Part shown: piece after piece, positions 1 to 12,004 of the stretch
Layout of the letters: each line of letters begins with the position of its first letter
Position numbering within the stretch: position 1 is the first letter of the stretch
DNA from: Diadophis punctatus similis
Taxonomy: Eukaryota > Chordata > Lepidosauria > Squamata > Dipsadidae
NCBI GenBank assembly: GCA_023053685.1
Contig: JALIGW010000002.1
Coordinates: forward strand, 171,632,430-171,696,429
Reading direction: 5' to 3'
Length of the DNA stretch: 64,000 nucleotides
The notes under the pieces: model-generated
Seen by the model: the letters and a program-made list of their open reading frames with translations, nothing else
What the model was told of the DNA's origin: nothing
Database searches by the model: none
Made by a program: the position numbers and the translations under genes

Positions 1-1555
1 AGTAAACATTCATAAGAGTATGAATCAGAGCTAGGTCTTTAGTAGGCTTCTAAAAATGACACACACACAGAAAAGGAGCAATTAAACCTGAGTGGCTATA
101 ACAGTAAATTAATAGGATGAATTCTCAAGGAATGTGTGAAGTTCTGTGTTATAGATGTGCAGGTTGAGGGCACAAGGATACATTATACAGAATTGGGGGG
201 GGGAGAGAATTAGCTTGCTGAGGAAGATTGCAGACATTTCACAAAAGTAAATCACTTCAAAGAAGTCCTTTGATTTGAAGCTGTTCCTGCAACTTTTTAA
301 AAGGATTGCTATTTGCTGGACAGTTTAAAAAAAACAACAGAATGGAGAGATAGGGATGAATCTATTCAGCTTGGAATCCAGCTTAACATTTACAAAACAC
401 GGAGCTGTGTGTGTAGATCGGTATTTGTGGAAGAATGTAGACAACCCCCATCATTTGTTAAAATTGCTAAGGGATGCTCAGTCCCTTCTAACAGACGGAG
501 AGGACGGACGCTCCCTTTGGAAGCCATAACACTCCCTTGTAAACTTAGAATCACCTCAAAATCCAAATTGCAAATGTCGCTCCTCTGAAACAGTTTTGGT
601 GGGCTGGGAATGCTTTTAAAGGATTTGGCAAGTCCTGGTAATCAGTTGATTGCAAAACCTGATAATCTGTTTCCTCATTTTAAAAATGCTGTGGCTTAAA
701 GTCCTCCTTCCTTTGAGGTCTAAACTCTCAGGTAGGTTCACTCTCCTTACTGCTGGTTCAGGCTTCTATTTGTCAGTTGGGCTGGTGCCCAATTTTTTAT
801 ATCCTGTTTTTACCTCTCTGGTTCTGTCTTTATGCCCAGTTTATATCTTTGATTCTCATTCTGTCTTGTTGCAGGATTTGAGACCTGGCAATGGAATCAT
901 TTTTTTCTGCTCCGTTCCATGTGAATAGTGTATATAGTATATATAAATTAAAAGAACAAAAACTGAACACTTTCTACATTTCTGTAATCTTGAAGCCTTC
1001 CTACTATGAGTGCTTGTTCTTATGACTCACACACCTGCATCTGACTAAGCACAAGAGCCTCAAGAGCGTACAGCTGGAAGGAATCGAGAAACCTACAAAC
1101 AACCAACAAATTTAGCCCCCTGGCTCAGAACAGGAATTGAAATCAGAGCCTGTTCGACACATGACTGTCTATCTTTTGCTTAAACATATCCAGGGAAGGA
1201 AAGCTGACCACCTTCCTAGTAATTGGTTTTACTATCAAACTGTTCCTATGGTAGGTAGCTGGCAGACTTTTCTGTAAGAACAATCACATCTCTACTTCAT
1301 AAATGTTGTAAATAAGATATTGGTTTTCTACGATTCTCTAAGGGTTGACTCTATATCAATAATGACCCTCTTTTCCTGCATATCCATGTGCGAGTGCAAT
1401 AAAACCCAGAAATACGGGACTATATGTGCTGAATTTTATGCATCTGGTTGATGTGTTCCCATACATAGTATGTAGATAATAAATATTATACCTATACCCA
1501 GCTTAGAATGAATAGTTCTTATTTGTGGGTGGAACAGAATTGGGACTTTATTTCT
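1..1555. other. Unique non-coding DNA, no gene seen
   Basis: AT-rich sequence without a recognisable repeat family or a credible coding exon. The short open frames around 313-588 and 650-928 have no recognisable domain and no convincing coding character. Confidence 0.6.
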
Positions 1556-2085
1556 GTTTTTAAAAAAATAATTTTTATTGCAATTTTCCAATTTAAAAAC
1601 AATACAACATACAAAACAAACATATACATCACATATACATAAAATATAGTTCCACTAATACAGCTTTACACCATCGTAATTTTCTTCTCATTTTTATATT
1701 TTCCTAATTATGGCTATTGTATTATACCTAAACATTTTTTATCTTTATCTATTCAATCTATACACTATTACCTATTATCCCATAATTTTATACTCTTATT
1801 TACATTATATACATTATATACATTATTTTACAACCATTAAAATTTAAGGTTACATCTATCACATTTTTCTTATCTCATTTCTTATCACATTTCGTTCTTA
1901 TCTTAGTTTACGCATTAATTTTACTTTTCTTTTCGAGCCAATCATACCATCTATCCCAAATTTTATAGTACCGTTTCCTCTCTCTCTCTTAGTTCCATAG
2001 TTAATTTGCTCATTTCAGCACATTCTAGCACCTTTTTTTACAATCATAGCATTGAAAGAAAGAAATGAAACAAAATGTGAAAAAG
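1556..2085 (-). mobile_element. 3' end of an L1-type LINE (antisense)
   Basis: On the minus strand this reads as the very end of an L1 ORF2 followed by its AT-rich 3' UTR. Around 1925-2030 the minus strand gives the acidic and basic helical tail typical of squamate L1 ORF2 C-termini (an ECAEMSKLT-like stretch, then repeated RERE), followed by A/T-rich sequence down to an A/T run at 1556-1575. Stops break the frame. Family assignment comes from the recognised C-terminal pattern; target duplications were not resolved. Confidence 0.55.
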
Positions 2086-4573
2086 GAAATTTATTATATT
2101 ACACAACAGATAATAACGGCAGCGAGAATTATGTTCGCACAGAATTGAAAAAAAGATAAGAACCCCCGGGAACTTATTTCTGAATCGTGTGCTACCTTGA
2201 CTTTTCCCAAAAGCTAATGGTTGCTTATTTAGAAACTTAGGAGATACATTTCCCTAAACTGAAGACATATTTAAGGGCATGAAATGTGATGTGTACAGAC
2301 ATTTAAAAATATGGAATTAAAAAGTCCTACACCCATATCTTTTAAATCCTTTTGGCCAAATGAAATAATATTGATATTTATGCTTTATTTTCTTAAAACT
2401 GAATTTTTCAGACTTCCATTCTAGCATCCTCTTATTTTGCCTTCTTTAAAGAGATTTTTTAAAAAGTGTCCTGTATATAAGTTAACTGCTGTTCCTTGAA
2501 ACTTCTGTCAGATCTGATAATTGAGAGTAATTATCTTTGTCAGGATTGTGAAAAGAGAATGATGTTAATCACCTCAGATTTATATAAAACTCCTAGAAGG
2601 GGAATTTTAAAATTGTTTATGAAATAATGCAGGAATGGCAAATTAAACTTTCATTCTCCTGTTTTAAGATTTTGCTACTGTCTTTTTTTTTCTGATTGGC
2701 ATCTATAATGCCAATTGATTGTTGAAATCCCTAGAATTTAGATTCACATTGATGGAAAGACTGGAAATATTATTCTATCACAGCATAAAAATAAATAAAA
2801 CAAAGTGTTGGGTGCATGAATCTGTCAAGCTTCAATTTCTCAGTTTTTCCCTACATAACATTCTAGCAGCATGAGATAGAATCTGTAAATTATGCTGACT
2901 GCTAAAGAGATAGTAATAAAAATGAAGACTTTTAAACAATTGAGATAAACATTTCTCTACCAAATTTCAGAACATTAGTACGATTTGTATACAATAAAAT
3001 TCTGAGTCCCTAGTCGTTGCTCTGCATTTTTTTCAGTATTGCATTTTTTTTAACCTGCATTGCTTTTTATAATTGTCATGCAATGTTTTCAGCCACTTGG
3101 ATTTAGAATATAATGGTTAGTGGCAATGTCAAAATAGAGTTCTGGATTAAACATGCAAAAGGACAATATAGTAAAATAGACAATTGGTATAATGCATTTA
3201 ATAGATAAAAATGGATGAGACAATGAGAAGATATTTAATCTATTTCAACAAATAATCTCCAGTCATTGTGGTAAGGCTCAGTACCTCCTCTTCCCCTAAC
3301 AATTAAGAAAACTTTTCTTCACATATTGCTAGTGTACATTCAGAAGTACAACAGAAAGCTCTTGATTGGCATCTGTCTTTTGGCAAAATTTCAAGCACCT
3401 GACACCATTTATACAGTCTCATCTGAGCCAAGTATCTGACCAGAATACAGGAGAAGCAGCTTCAGCTTCAAATATCCTGTTCGCAGAGATAATCATAATA
3501 CACATTCTTGACATTGGACAAATACACGTAAATTGTATTGTAGATCATCTCTAAACTGTATGTTTGACAACTGACATTTATTTCAATAAAGCCTTGTGAC
3601 TCATGAATTCTGCTTTATAGAAGATGCTATTTTTTGGCAACGCAACAATAAGGCAATTATTGATGTGTAGCTTCCCTTCCTTTTTTCACAGGTGGGTGGA
3701 TTTCTTAAAAATTGCATCCAGATTGTAGAGCGCTATATGTTTGTTTGGATAGGAAGGTAAGTCAGCCAATGAAGAAAGAAGTGGCAAAGGACTATTGGGC
3801 GTTGACATCTTCTTTCTGTGTTTGTCTTCTGAAAATTAGTGTTTGTAAGAACAATATTCTATATAGACTATGTTGAAAAGGAATTTGGCCAACAGCTCAT
3901 GAATGGCAAGGGCATTCGATAGATATATTTCTATATTTTACCACCCAACTGAATCATAAAAAGGAAGTACGATGTGGGCACAGAGCTCCCCCTTCCGGAA
4001 TAATTTCATTGATAAGATAAACTAATCTAAGGCCCTAGTTTTTTGAAATTAATGACAACCACTCAGGGCTTCTAGCAGCCATGTTTTGATGAATGTTTTG
4101 ATGAATGTGTTATCTTTTTTTTGAAGTTTTGAAAACTAATACTTTAACTATGATTTTGCGCATATTTCAAGGACAAGGCAGTGGAATGAAGGATGAGTTT
4201 GGATGGGGCATTGATATAGCCACCTCCCCTTTTTTCTTATGAAACTCTTTATTGATGATCAATAGTCAGCAAAATTACAAAGACTCAAATGCCAGTAAAC
4301 CATGTTTGCTTTACCATAAGCCTGAAGCCATCTCATTCCCATCATAGTGGATCTTCTGTCTGAGTTCCAGGACAGCCAAGAAATGGAGTCATATTGGGAT
4401 AAAACAGGTCACCCTGGCCTCATATCCCTTTGTACAGCCAAAGAAATCCCAATAAGCTCCAAGTGGTGAAACTGGGGGAAATTCAATTTAGGATCTGAAA
4501 AAAGGAAAATGGCTTTTCATGATTAAATATTTCTGTTTCTGCTGAACAATATTAAAACTAAAGAAACTTGTTA
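2086..4573. other. Unique non-coding DNA, no gene seen
   Basis: No transposon, RNA gene or coding exon recognised. The only open frame of note (3366-3554) is short and has no recognisable domain. Confidence 0.55.
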
Positions 4574-5094
4574 TCTATATATATATAAAAGCCAAATACC
4601 ACTCACTCATCACAAAATCTCCAGAACTGTAAAGCCTACAAACTTGAAAGTTGGCACGTATGTTCCTCGGCTTCTAGGTGCTTGCTAAGAAAGGATTTTT
4701 CGAAATGACCATCAGATCATTAGTATTTCTTATACAGTATTATATTAATTAACACGCTCTGATGGTAAGGAGTTAGATGTTCTACTCTCCCTCCCCACCT
4801 GAAAAGAACTCTGTTCCAACTTCCAGTTGCCTTATATTAACACGCTCTGATCTCTTTAAACCGGGCGTGGGTTTGGCCAGCACGTGACTCATCCAGCCTG
4901 CGGGCTGGGAGTTTAGACATTCTACTCCCCCTCCCCACCTGAAAAGAACTCTGTTCCAACTGCCAGTTGCCTTATATTAACACCCTCTGATGCTAAGGAG
5001 TTATACATTCTACATAAATTTTCAAGCTTTAAGTGTCAATGTATCAAGCCCGTTCACATAGTTTCGTAGCGAAGCACGGGTATCCAGCTACTAG
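4574..5094 (+). mobile_element. Non-autonomous Helitron-like element
   Basis: It begins TC (preceded by A) and ends CTAG followed by T, the A/T insertion signature of Helitrons, with no target duplication. Near the 3' end CCCGT (about 5050) and ACGGG (about 5076) can pair around the sequence TTCGTAGCGAAG, giving the expected subterminal hairpin. The start (TATATATAAAAGCC, then CACTCACTCATCAC) fits Helitron 5' ends known from vertebrates. Inside, a roughly 85-bp block beginning at TTAACACGCTCTGAT is repeated, with three partial copies of that phrase. No Rep or helicase coding remains. Confidence 0.75.
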
Positions 5095-5484
5095 TCTTTT
5101 ATATATATATAAATTCAGATCTTACTGCTAAGAAATATAATTTTATAGCTCAATTTCTGGCAATTAATCATCCTCTATAATGAATGTAAGATCAAGACTC
5201 ACATTTTAAGGGGGGCAAGATTATTAATAGAAACCCATTTATTGGGTAAATTTAAATAATAGCGCCTTTTACTAAAATCAGAATATTAAGTATGATACTA
5301 ACAAAATATTCTTTTTGGATATAGGATTAGTATTTTGTAGTGATTATATAAGACATTTAAATAATGTAAATCATTATGAAAACACCTTTCTGGTGTTATT
5401 TAAAGGCAATTTGAAATTCCATTTCAATCCTGATGAAACTTAAAATCATATTCCCAATAATGAGAGGATCACTGAGGAACAACG
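5095..5484. other. AT-rich spacer
   Basis: AT-rich sequence between the Helitron-like element and the LTR retroelement tail. Nothing recognised. Confidence 0.5.
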
Positions 5485-5669
5485 ATGCCCAGAGTTCAGC
5501 TGCCACACCTGGAGGCCGGTTCCAGATTTTCCCACAAAGCGGAGGAGGAGCAGCAACAGGCATGTCTGCTATAGTTGAAGACTCCCGGCGAACTGAATTG
5601 CGCAGGCCCAGTAGGACTATCAGGCGTCCTGTGTACTTACGGGACTACGGGACTTACATAAGTCCCTGA
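5485..5669 (+). pseudogene. C-terminal tail of an LTR-retroelement polyprotein
   Basis: A fragment of about 60 codons ending in TGA at 5667-5669. It is rich in Arg and Pro and ends with RRPVYLRDYG, a pattern seen at the C-terminus of Ty3/gypsy-type Pol proteins. It lies 31 bp before a purine run (5688-5700, AAGAGGGGAGGGG) that directly abuts an LTR starting TGTTACG, which is the normal pol end, polypurine tract, 3' LTR order. Upstream pol domains are missing, so the element is truncated. The upstream ATG at 5433 is chance. Superfamily is inferred from the arrangement and this short motif only. Confidence 0.55.
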
Positions 5670-5700
5670 TTGGATGTTCCAGAGACTAAGAGGGGAGGGG

Positions 5701-5922
5701 TGTTACGTATTGATGTACGGAGTAAATTTGCATCGCCACTGATTGGCCGATGTAGCGGAGGCAGAAATAAACTGCTGTGACTGGCCGGCTGGTTTCAGGG
5801 AAGCCCTTGAAAGTGGCTTCCCTGCAGCTTGCCGGCAGTCCATTTTGAGTACGAGCTGATTTCTCAATAAAGGTGCTGAACTGTTCTACGTCTCAATTCT
5901 TCACTCCTGCGCAAACTTAACA
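5701..5922 (+). mobile_element. 3' LTR of a truncated retroelement
   Basis: The sequence runs from TGTTACG to CTTAACA, the canonical TG...CA ends, directly after a polypurine tract. Within it are ATTGG (a reverse CCAAT box) near 5743 and an AATAAA polyadenylation signal near 5866. No matching 5-bp target duplication was found, because the right flank is rearranged into the foldback that follows. Length (222 bp) is short but possible for a gypsy LTR. Confidence 0.6.
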
Positions 5923-6002
5923 GATAGTTCTCTTGTTTTTGTAAAGACAAGAGAACTAACAAGGGAACTTTACAAAAAACAAGAGAACTATCTGTTAAGT
6001 TT
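5913..6002. repeat. Foldback: inverted copy of LTR end plus flank
   Basis: Left arm 5913-5946 and right arm 5968-6002 are inverted copies differing by one A. The left arm starts in the last 10 bp of the LTR, so the right arm contains an inverted copy of the LTR end together with 24 bp of flank. The spacer is 21 bp. Confidence 0.85.
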
Positions 6003-6044
6003 GGCCAAATGCTTGGAATAATTTGGCCAAATGCTTGGAATAAT
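6001..6044 (+). repeat. Perfect 22-bp tandem duplication
   Basis: A 22-bp unit starting TTGGCCAAATGC occurs twice head to tail (6001-6022 and 6023-6044) without a mismatch, directly after the foldback arm. The perfect match suggests a recent slip or repair event. Confidence 0.9.
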
Positions 6045-7870
6045 TTTGTGCATTTGTGGCTGTAGGAAAACAAGACGGTGGCCAGACAGGCCGAGGTTTT
6101 TTATATGTTCATCAGAATACTAGAAAATAAATGCCTTGATTTTTTCTAATGGCCATACTGGTCTAAGGATCTTTGGGGATCCTTAGGGATAGGGATTTAC
6201 ACATTACAAATAATATTTCCCCTAATTGTTAATTTTGAAAGTGTTTACAGATGCCTTATGTGGACTACAATACTTTCCCTGCCTATTATAATGTTTTTTG
6301 ACAGTCCTTTTGTTGAATCCTTGACAATGAATGAGACAGAACTGGGCGAGTCGGATTTTCCATCCTTTTAATAATGTTACACAGAGTCAATTCCTTGGTT
6401 TGCTAAATGGGTGGGTGGAGCTTTTTGCCCCTAAAGCCAATGGTCATTTCTTGATAAGTGATAATGCTAATAATCCCCAGGTCCTTTTTCCTTTGAAGTG
6501 AATGGCTGGCTTTTTGAGCTGCTGTCAGTTTTAGAGGATTAGATACATGTTTAGGCTGGGTGAACTCATGAATGAAAATATTTTGCTTGGCAGTTTAGAA
6601 AATGTGGTTTAGCCCCCATCCCCACTCCCTCCCTACCCTCCATAGCTAAGTGCTGAACCCCTTTGGCAAGCACCTGCTTTCCACCATTGTCTTTTTGGGA
6701 GGTCTTTTCCTTTAGAATAAACAATGGAAATTCTAATATTGCTATAAAAGGGGCTTGGGCTTCTTTATTTATTTATGTGCTTTGTTGTCTTATACTGATG
6801 ATTGTATCTTGGTATGCAGATCTAGCACACAGTTTCTCAAATGGTGTCAGAATTATTATATGGACCTTTTAGATGTTTATATACTGACAGAAAGCAATTC
6901 AATTATTCTTGCAAAGCATAATTATATCAGAATCATTGTAAGCAAAAAATATAGAAGATGCCAAGACCATTTCTCATGACCCATTAAAATGTAACTGGAA
7001 AATCATAATTTTGTTTTTGTTTGAGGTATCTTTTTGGGAACTCTGGATCAAACTACATCATTCATTCTAAATCTGGCAAACCAGTTTGCTGTCATCCCCA
7101 AAAGTTCATGAGTAATACAAAAGTTCAAGTATTGCATATTCCTAAGAATTGCAAATCACCATTTGCTACTGAGAGAAAAAAGAAAAAACAAATTTTCATG
7201 TCAAGAGTGGTCAACATGGAGGAAAAGAAATAGAATAAAACAAATCAGCATTTCAGATGAAGTTTGGAAACATTTTTTTATGAATTTAAAATATTTTCCT
7301 GCATGCATGATCTAATATTAAGGCCTATTCATATTGATTGCTTTGCAGCCTCTAGTGAGAATAAAAAGTATATTTAATTAATATTTTTGCATTTCATATC
7401 TAAACTTACTCTATAGCACGTAAGAAGCTTAAAAGGGATTGAATCCTTAGCAACAGAAAGCAGAAAAATAGCACCACAAGACTGACTTATATCAAAATAT
7501 AGTTATCAAGTGAAGAATCAAAACACTGCTCAAAAACGTAATGCCACAATGAAGCCTTTTGAGTTGGTTTTGATATAACTTCGTCAATTACATTGGCTTA
7601 CAACTATGCAAAATTCTTATTGTGGTGCATTGCAGTTTTTAAAAAGTTGGTATGATTTTGTGTTTCAACAGACCTTAAGTCTATCTGTTTGATTACGGTG
7701 AGCACATTAAGCTGGACTCAAGAAATCCACACAGGAACAATTTTGCTATGGTATTTTGAACAGAGATTTTTTTTCTTTTTATATCAACATGGTAGATTAG
7801 ATTCCTTGTCTGATTGTTTTTATACATGCAGCTGTCATTTTGAGAACATGCCTGTTTTTCCCCCTTGTGT
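6045..7870. other. Unique non-coding DNA, no gene seen
   Basis: No recognised repeat or exon. The overlapping short frames at 6663-6979 show no domain. Confidence 0.55.
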
Positions 7871-8095
7871 ATTATAGTTAAGGCACCAGGCTAGAAAGCA
7901 GAAGACCACGAGTTAGCCATGAAAGCCAGGTGGGTGTCTTTGGGCCAGTCACTCTTTCTCAGCCAAACCTACTTCACAGGGTTACTGTTGAGGGGAAAAA
8001 TAGGAGGAAGAAAGTGTGTTGGATATGTTCACTGCTTTGAGTTATTTGTAAAAATAAAGGTGGGGATATAAATAAATGAATAAATAAATATAATT
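7871..8095 (+). mobile_element. tRNA-derived SINE with A/T-rich tail
   Basis: The head resembles a decayed tRNA promoter region (ATAGTTAAGGCACCAGGCT, then CCACGAGTTAGCC as a worn B box). The middle GGGCCAGTCACTCTTTCTCAGCC and the phrase CTACTTCACAGGGTTACTGTTG are common to squamate tRNA SINEs. The 3' end, GGTGGGGATATAAATAAA followed by AAAT repeats, resembles an L2/CR1-type tail, so it was probably moved by such a LINE. Confidence 0.7.
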
Positions 8096-10853
8096 ACTGT
8101 GTTTTGACTGCGTTTGGGCTATGTATCTAAATTCTTATTGTTAAGACATTAAACAAGATATTCTATTGGCTTGTGTGGTGCAAATTAATATCTTTCCACT
8201 TATGGCTACTATTTGGTTGGGAAAACATTGTATTATTTGCATAGAAAAAATAGTTAACCCTCCCCTCTGCGCAAAAGCCCAGCCTAACTTGTTCCACATA
8301 CTATTTTTGAGAAATATGTTTAACAATTTCCTATCTGGTTTATAATCCTGCTTTTAGGTTGATTAGGATATGTGTCACCATATTTGCCAGAATCTCTTCA
8401 TTAAAATTTCCAATGGAGAGGGTTTTGGAATTGATTATGGTAGCAAAATAGTTCTCAGAAAGAGTTAAATAGATGTTTCCTGTTCTTCCTTCCGGTTTTG
8501 CAGCCTTCTAGGTCAGTTTTCAGAGCTTTCTCCCATGACTATGCAAATAATATTTAGTTTGCCGCAAGCAGAAGCATTACTAGAGCTCTATGGCATTCCT
8601 AATTTGAATTACCTTCATAATTCAGCTCAGGATGACCAGTTAGTGCTCAAATTACTCTCAGCATGTTTAAAACGAAACGGAGCAGTGGTCTAAGTGCTAA
8701 GTGCAGGAGAATCTCTCCAAATTCTGGAGTTGGAATGGATTCATTTCAGAGTTAACAACTGTAAATGATTCACATTGGGGCAATAATAGCAATAATAATT
8801 TTTTAGCAGTGCTTGTCCCAAATTTAGCAGTGCTTCTTTGCCCAGGGGTTTTTGAGTCCATAGGGTCTGGGCAGATGGTGACTGATCATAAATAACATAA
8901 ATGTTTTCAACATTCAGTGAAAATGTGGACTTCATGCAAGACTGTTTCGGAGTGTATTGCAAAAATATGGGAGAGAAAAATGCTAGTAGAGGGCACTGGT
9001 TTTGATGTCAGTAACTAAACAGAATACTTCTGAACACCAATGACAAGGACACAATGACAAGTGTGTTAGACATCTAGTTGGCTATTGCAGGAACAACATG
9101 CTTGAACTAAGCAAGATTTTTCCTCTTTTCTTATCTCTGCTTTCTATTGCTCTTATCAGCTGGATTTAAGGCCCTATGCTCTCATCACAGAAGCCATTGG
9201 AACTGTATGCTATGGGGGCAATGGTGACATCTGGCTACCTAAGTAGATTTCCACCTTAGCTAGGATTTATGAGAATAAAGAAACATTAACTAGAGGTTTC
9301 CCGAGTTTTCCTCTTGTTCTTTTCCCATCCGTTCTGTGATTTTTTAGATTATAAACCTGAGGAGAGGCACTATGTTGATTGTACCATTCTGTAAGAAAGT
9401 GTGCAAACTTAAATGCTTTTTTAAATAAGCAAACAAATCTCAGGAGATAGGTAGTAGATCTAAGAATTGTTTATCCAATATCAGGTTTTTTTTCCTTAAA
9501 CACATCATTGTGAATATAACCACCCCTACGAATAATTTCCTTGATCATCCTTTTTCACAGCTAGTATTCCCTATTGATCATATTAGTTTTGTTAGCGATG
9601 GTGAACATATATGCTTTCCTTTTAATTATGTGAGCCAAAGGGAAAAAAATGCCCATTAAGGAATGGTGCCATACAATTAAAGCCTTTCATAAATACCCTA
9701 ATGAACCAATTTTCCTGGTAAATAGTCCTTCAATATTAACACTATTAATTTTTTGCTTATATGTGCTATGAATTACTTCCATCACAAACAGTTACAAGTG
9801 GTTTTATTTGCTTTCATTGCATTCCATATTATTCTAATTTATGGTGTGTGCTGAGCTCCTGACAGCAGTATATCAGTTCATTGCAACCAGCCACTATCAG
9901 AGAATGGACTGACCAAGCAATATCATAATTGCTAGCACATGTGAAAAACTGCCATAAGAATAATCAACCTGAGCCTTGAGGTAAGCTCTGCTTCATTTGT
10001 CTGAATATTTCCTAATGGCAGGGAATTCAGGCATGCATGCTAACATAACATTTCATAGGCTGAAACGTTTATTTGCCCATCTTCGTACATCCTAAGTACA
10101 TAAACAACTGCAGGCATGGCTTAAACGATCTGCTCTTTTAGCTTTAGATTTAAAATAGATTCTCAAATATGGAACAGCTTGCTTCTTAAGACAGTGCAAT
10201 GGGTTTACAAAGAACTCCGGATACGCATGGTGTAGCCTGAAACTTTTTGATGCGTGTTCAGCAATCTCTCAATCAATCATGCTGGGGAAATTTATTTTTT
10301 TCCAAGATGGATATTTTTGAGATCTGTAATGGAATATTCTGGAAGGCTGAAGTGCTCTGATAGTACCTTGTCCTTGTTTTGATGTCAAACTTATTTCTTT
10401 TGTGCAAAGTTTGACCTGTCTAGAAACCAGAGGGGTATGGCTGACAGATGACAGCATGTATCACATTAGGGGAAGAACACATTTAGAGGAAAAGAAAGAC
10501 AATGCATTCTCAAATATAGCTTTTCCTATAACAACAGCGGGGCAAAATAAATGTGCCGGTCCTATATAACATTTGTGAAAAATTATCACTTTTATGCTTA
10601 AGTTATATTTCATTCAATCTAAATTATTTCTTTTTTATGTATGAGAAGCAGCAAATTGTATAGGGTTGTTCCTTTGGCATGACTGTTTTCACTTGGCAGC
10701 AGTTACGCATTATGGCTGCCCCAACCTGTTGCAAGTGATCTTCGCACAATAATTAGTGTGATGTGTTTAACGAAGGGGGGGGGGGGAAACCTGATATTGA
10801 GTAAACTTGAACTCAATGAGAGTTGAAATCAGCAACTTCACTAAGTGATGGGG
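8096..10853. other. Unique non-coding DNA, no gene seen
   Basis: No recognised transposon or coding exon over 2.7 kb. A perfect octamer (ATGCAAAT) lies near 8542 with TAATT-type sites close by. An 11-G run lies at about 10777-10787. Confidence 0.5.
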
Positions 10854-11115
10854 CAGTGGTGAAATCCAATTTTTTTTACTACCGGTTCTGTGGGCGTGGC
10901 TTGTTGGGCGTGGTGTGGCTTGTTGGGCGTGGCAGGGGAAGGATACTGCAAAATCTCCATTCCCACCCCACTCCAGGGGAAGAATATTGCAAAATCTCCA
11001 TTCCCACCCCACTCTAGGGCCAGCCAGAGGTGGTATTTGCTGGTTCTCTGAACTACTCAAAATTTCTGCTACTGGTTTTCCAGAACCTGCCAGAACCTGC
11101 TGGATTTCACCCATG
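10854..11115. mobile_element. hAT-type MITE with 8-bp TSD
   Basis: Terminal inverted repeats are CAGTGGTGAAATCC and, inverted, CATGGGTGAAATCC. A perfect 8-bp target duplication TGATGGGG sits at 10846-10853 and 11116-11123. CA..TG-type ends and 8-bp duplications are the hAT signature. The interior holds GGGCGTGGC repeats and a 40-bp tandem near-duplication ending in TTCCCACCCCACTC. No transposase coding. It is related to the copy at 42631-42921. Confidence 0.88.
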
Positions 11116-11159
11116 TGATGGGGTCTTAAGAGTAATGTTATATGACCATGTTGACATAT

Positions 11160-11480
11160 GATGACAGTTGTGGCAGTTTCAGTTTCTGGCATTAGGCAAA
11201 TCCTGTATGGTAATAGCATCCCCCAGTCACATGATTGCCATTTGTGACTTCCTGCTGGCTTCCCCATTGACTTTGCCAAAAGCCAGCAGTGAAAGGTTGC
11301 AAATGGTGATCACATGACTGTGGAACATTGTGACCATCATAATTGTGACCAAATTGCAATCAGGTAAATGTGGGGATACTCCATAGTTGCAACCACAAGT
11401 TACTGTTGTAAGTCCCTCTCGTTCAGCATCATCCTAACTTTGAATGGTCACTGAACAAGCATTTAAATGAGGACTACCTG
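11160..11480. mobile_element. TA-flanked MITE, left end lost
   Basis: The right end GAGGACTACCTG is followed by TA. The interior (CACATGATTGCCATTTG, GGCTTCCCCATTGACTTTG, GATCACATGACT) matches the fuller copy at 26956-27355. The left terminus is not recognisable, so it is a partial copy. A Tc1/mariner-like origin is inferred from the TA flank. Confidence 0.7.
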
Positions 11481-11549
11481 TATGTTGCAAAGTCAGTTTT
11501 GCAGAGTTGTGTGGCTTGGCTTATAGAATTTTTCACTTCCTTCTTGCAG

Positions 11550-11586
11550 GATAGTGCTGTGGCAAGTACCATGCCACAGCACTATC
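11550..11586. repeat. 15-bp perfect hairpin
   Basis: Arms 11550-11564 (GATAGTGCTGTGGCA) and 11572-11586 are exact inverted copies with a 7-nt loop. Confidence 0.85.
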
Positions 11587-11660
11587 TTCCATTTATCTGA
11601 AGTCATTCTGTGGGGTGACTTTAATGTTACCCTCATCCATCAAATGATTGCATTGTTTTA

Positions 11661-11672
11661 ATAACAATAACA

Positions 11673-11714
<42 letters not shown>
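11661..11714 (+). repeat. (CAA)n microsatellite
   Basis: About 17 CAA units in a row. It makes poly-Cys and poly-Val frames on the minus strand that are not genes. Confidence 0.95.
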
Positions 11715-11715
<1 letters not shown>

Positions 11716-12004
11716 CTTTCCTCTTGCAAAGTATATGTAAGGGAAAAGCAAGGGTGGGTACCTCCAATGGAGAGAGAATACTGATGAGTTCAAAGAGAGG
11801 ACATATTACTTGCACTGCAGTAGTAAACAGGATCAAAACTGAAAGGACCCAATATCTGAGTTGAGAAATTTGATTGATTGGTTGTTTCATCAAATTAGTG
11901 TTGATTGTTAGCAATTATGTAGACAGATTTTGGTTCTTCTGCCTGTTGTCAAAAGTTTGGTCATGTTTACTGTAATTTTAGTTTTATTTTTTTTCATTCC
12001 ATCA

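Noticed and set aside
10767..11279. 170-codon minus-strand frame
   Set aside because: It runs across a hAT MITE and into a TA-type MITE and has no domain.
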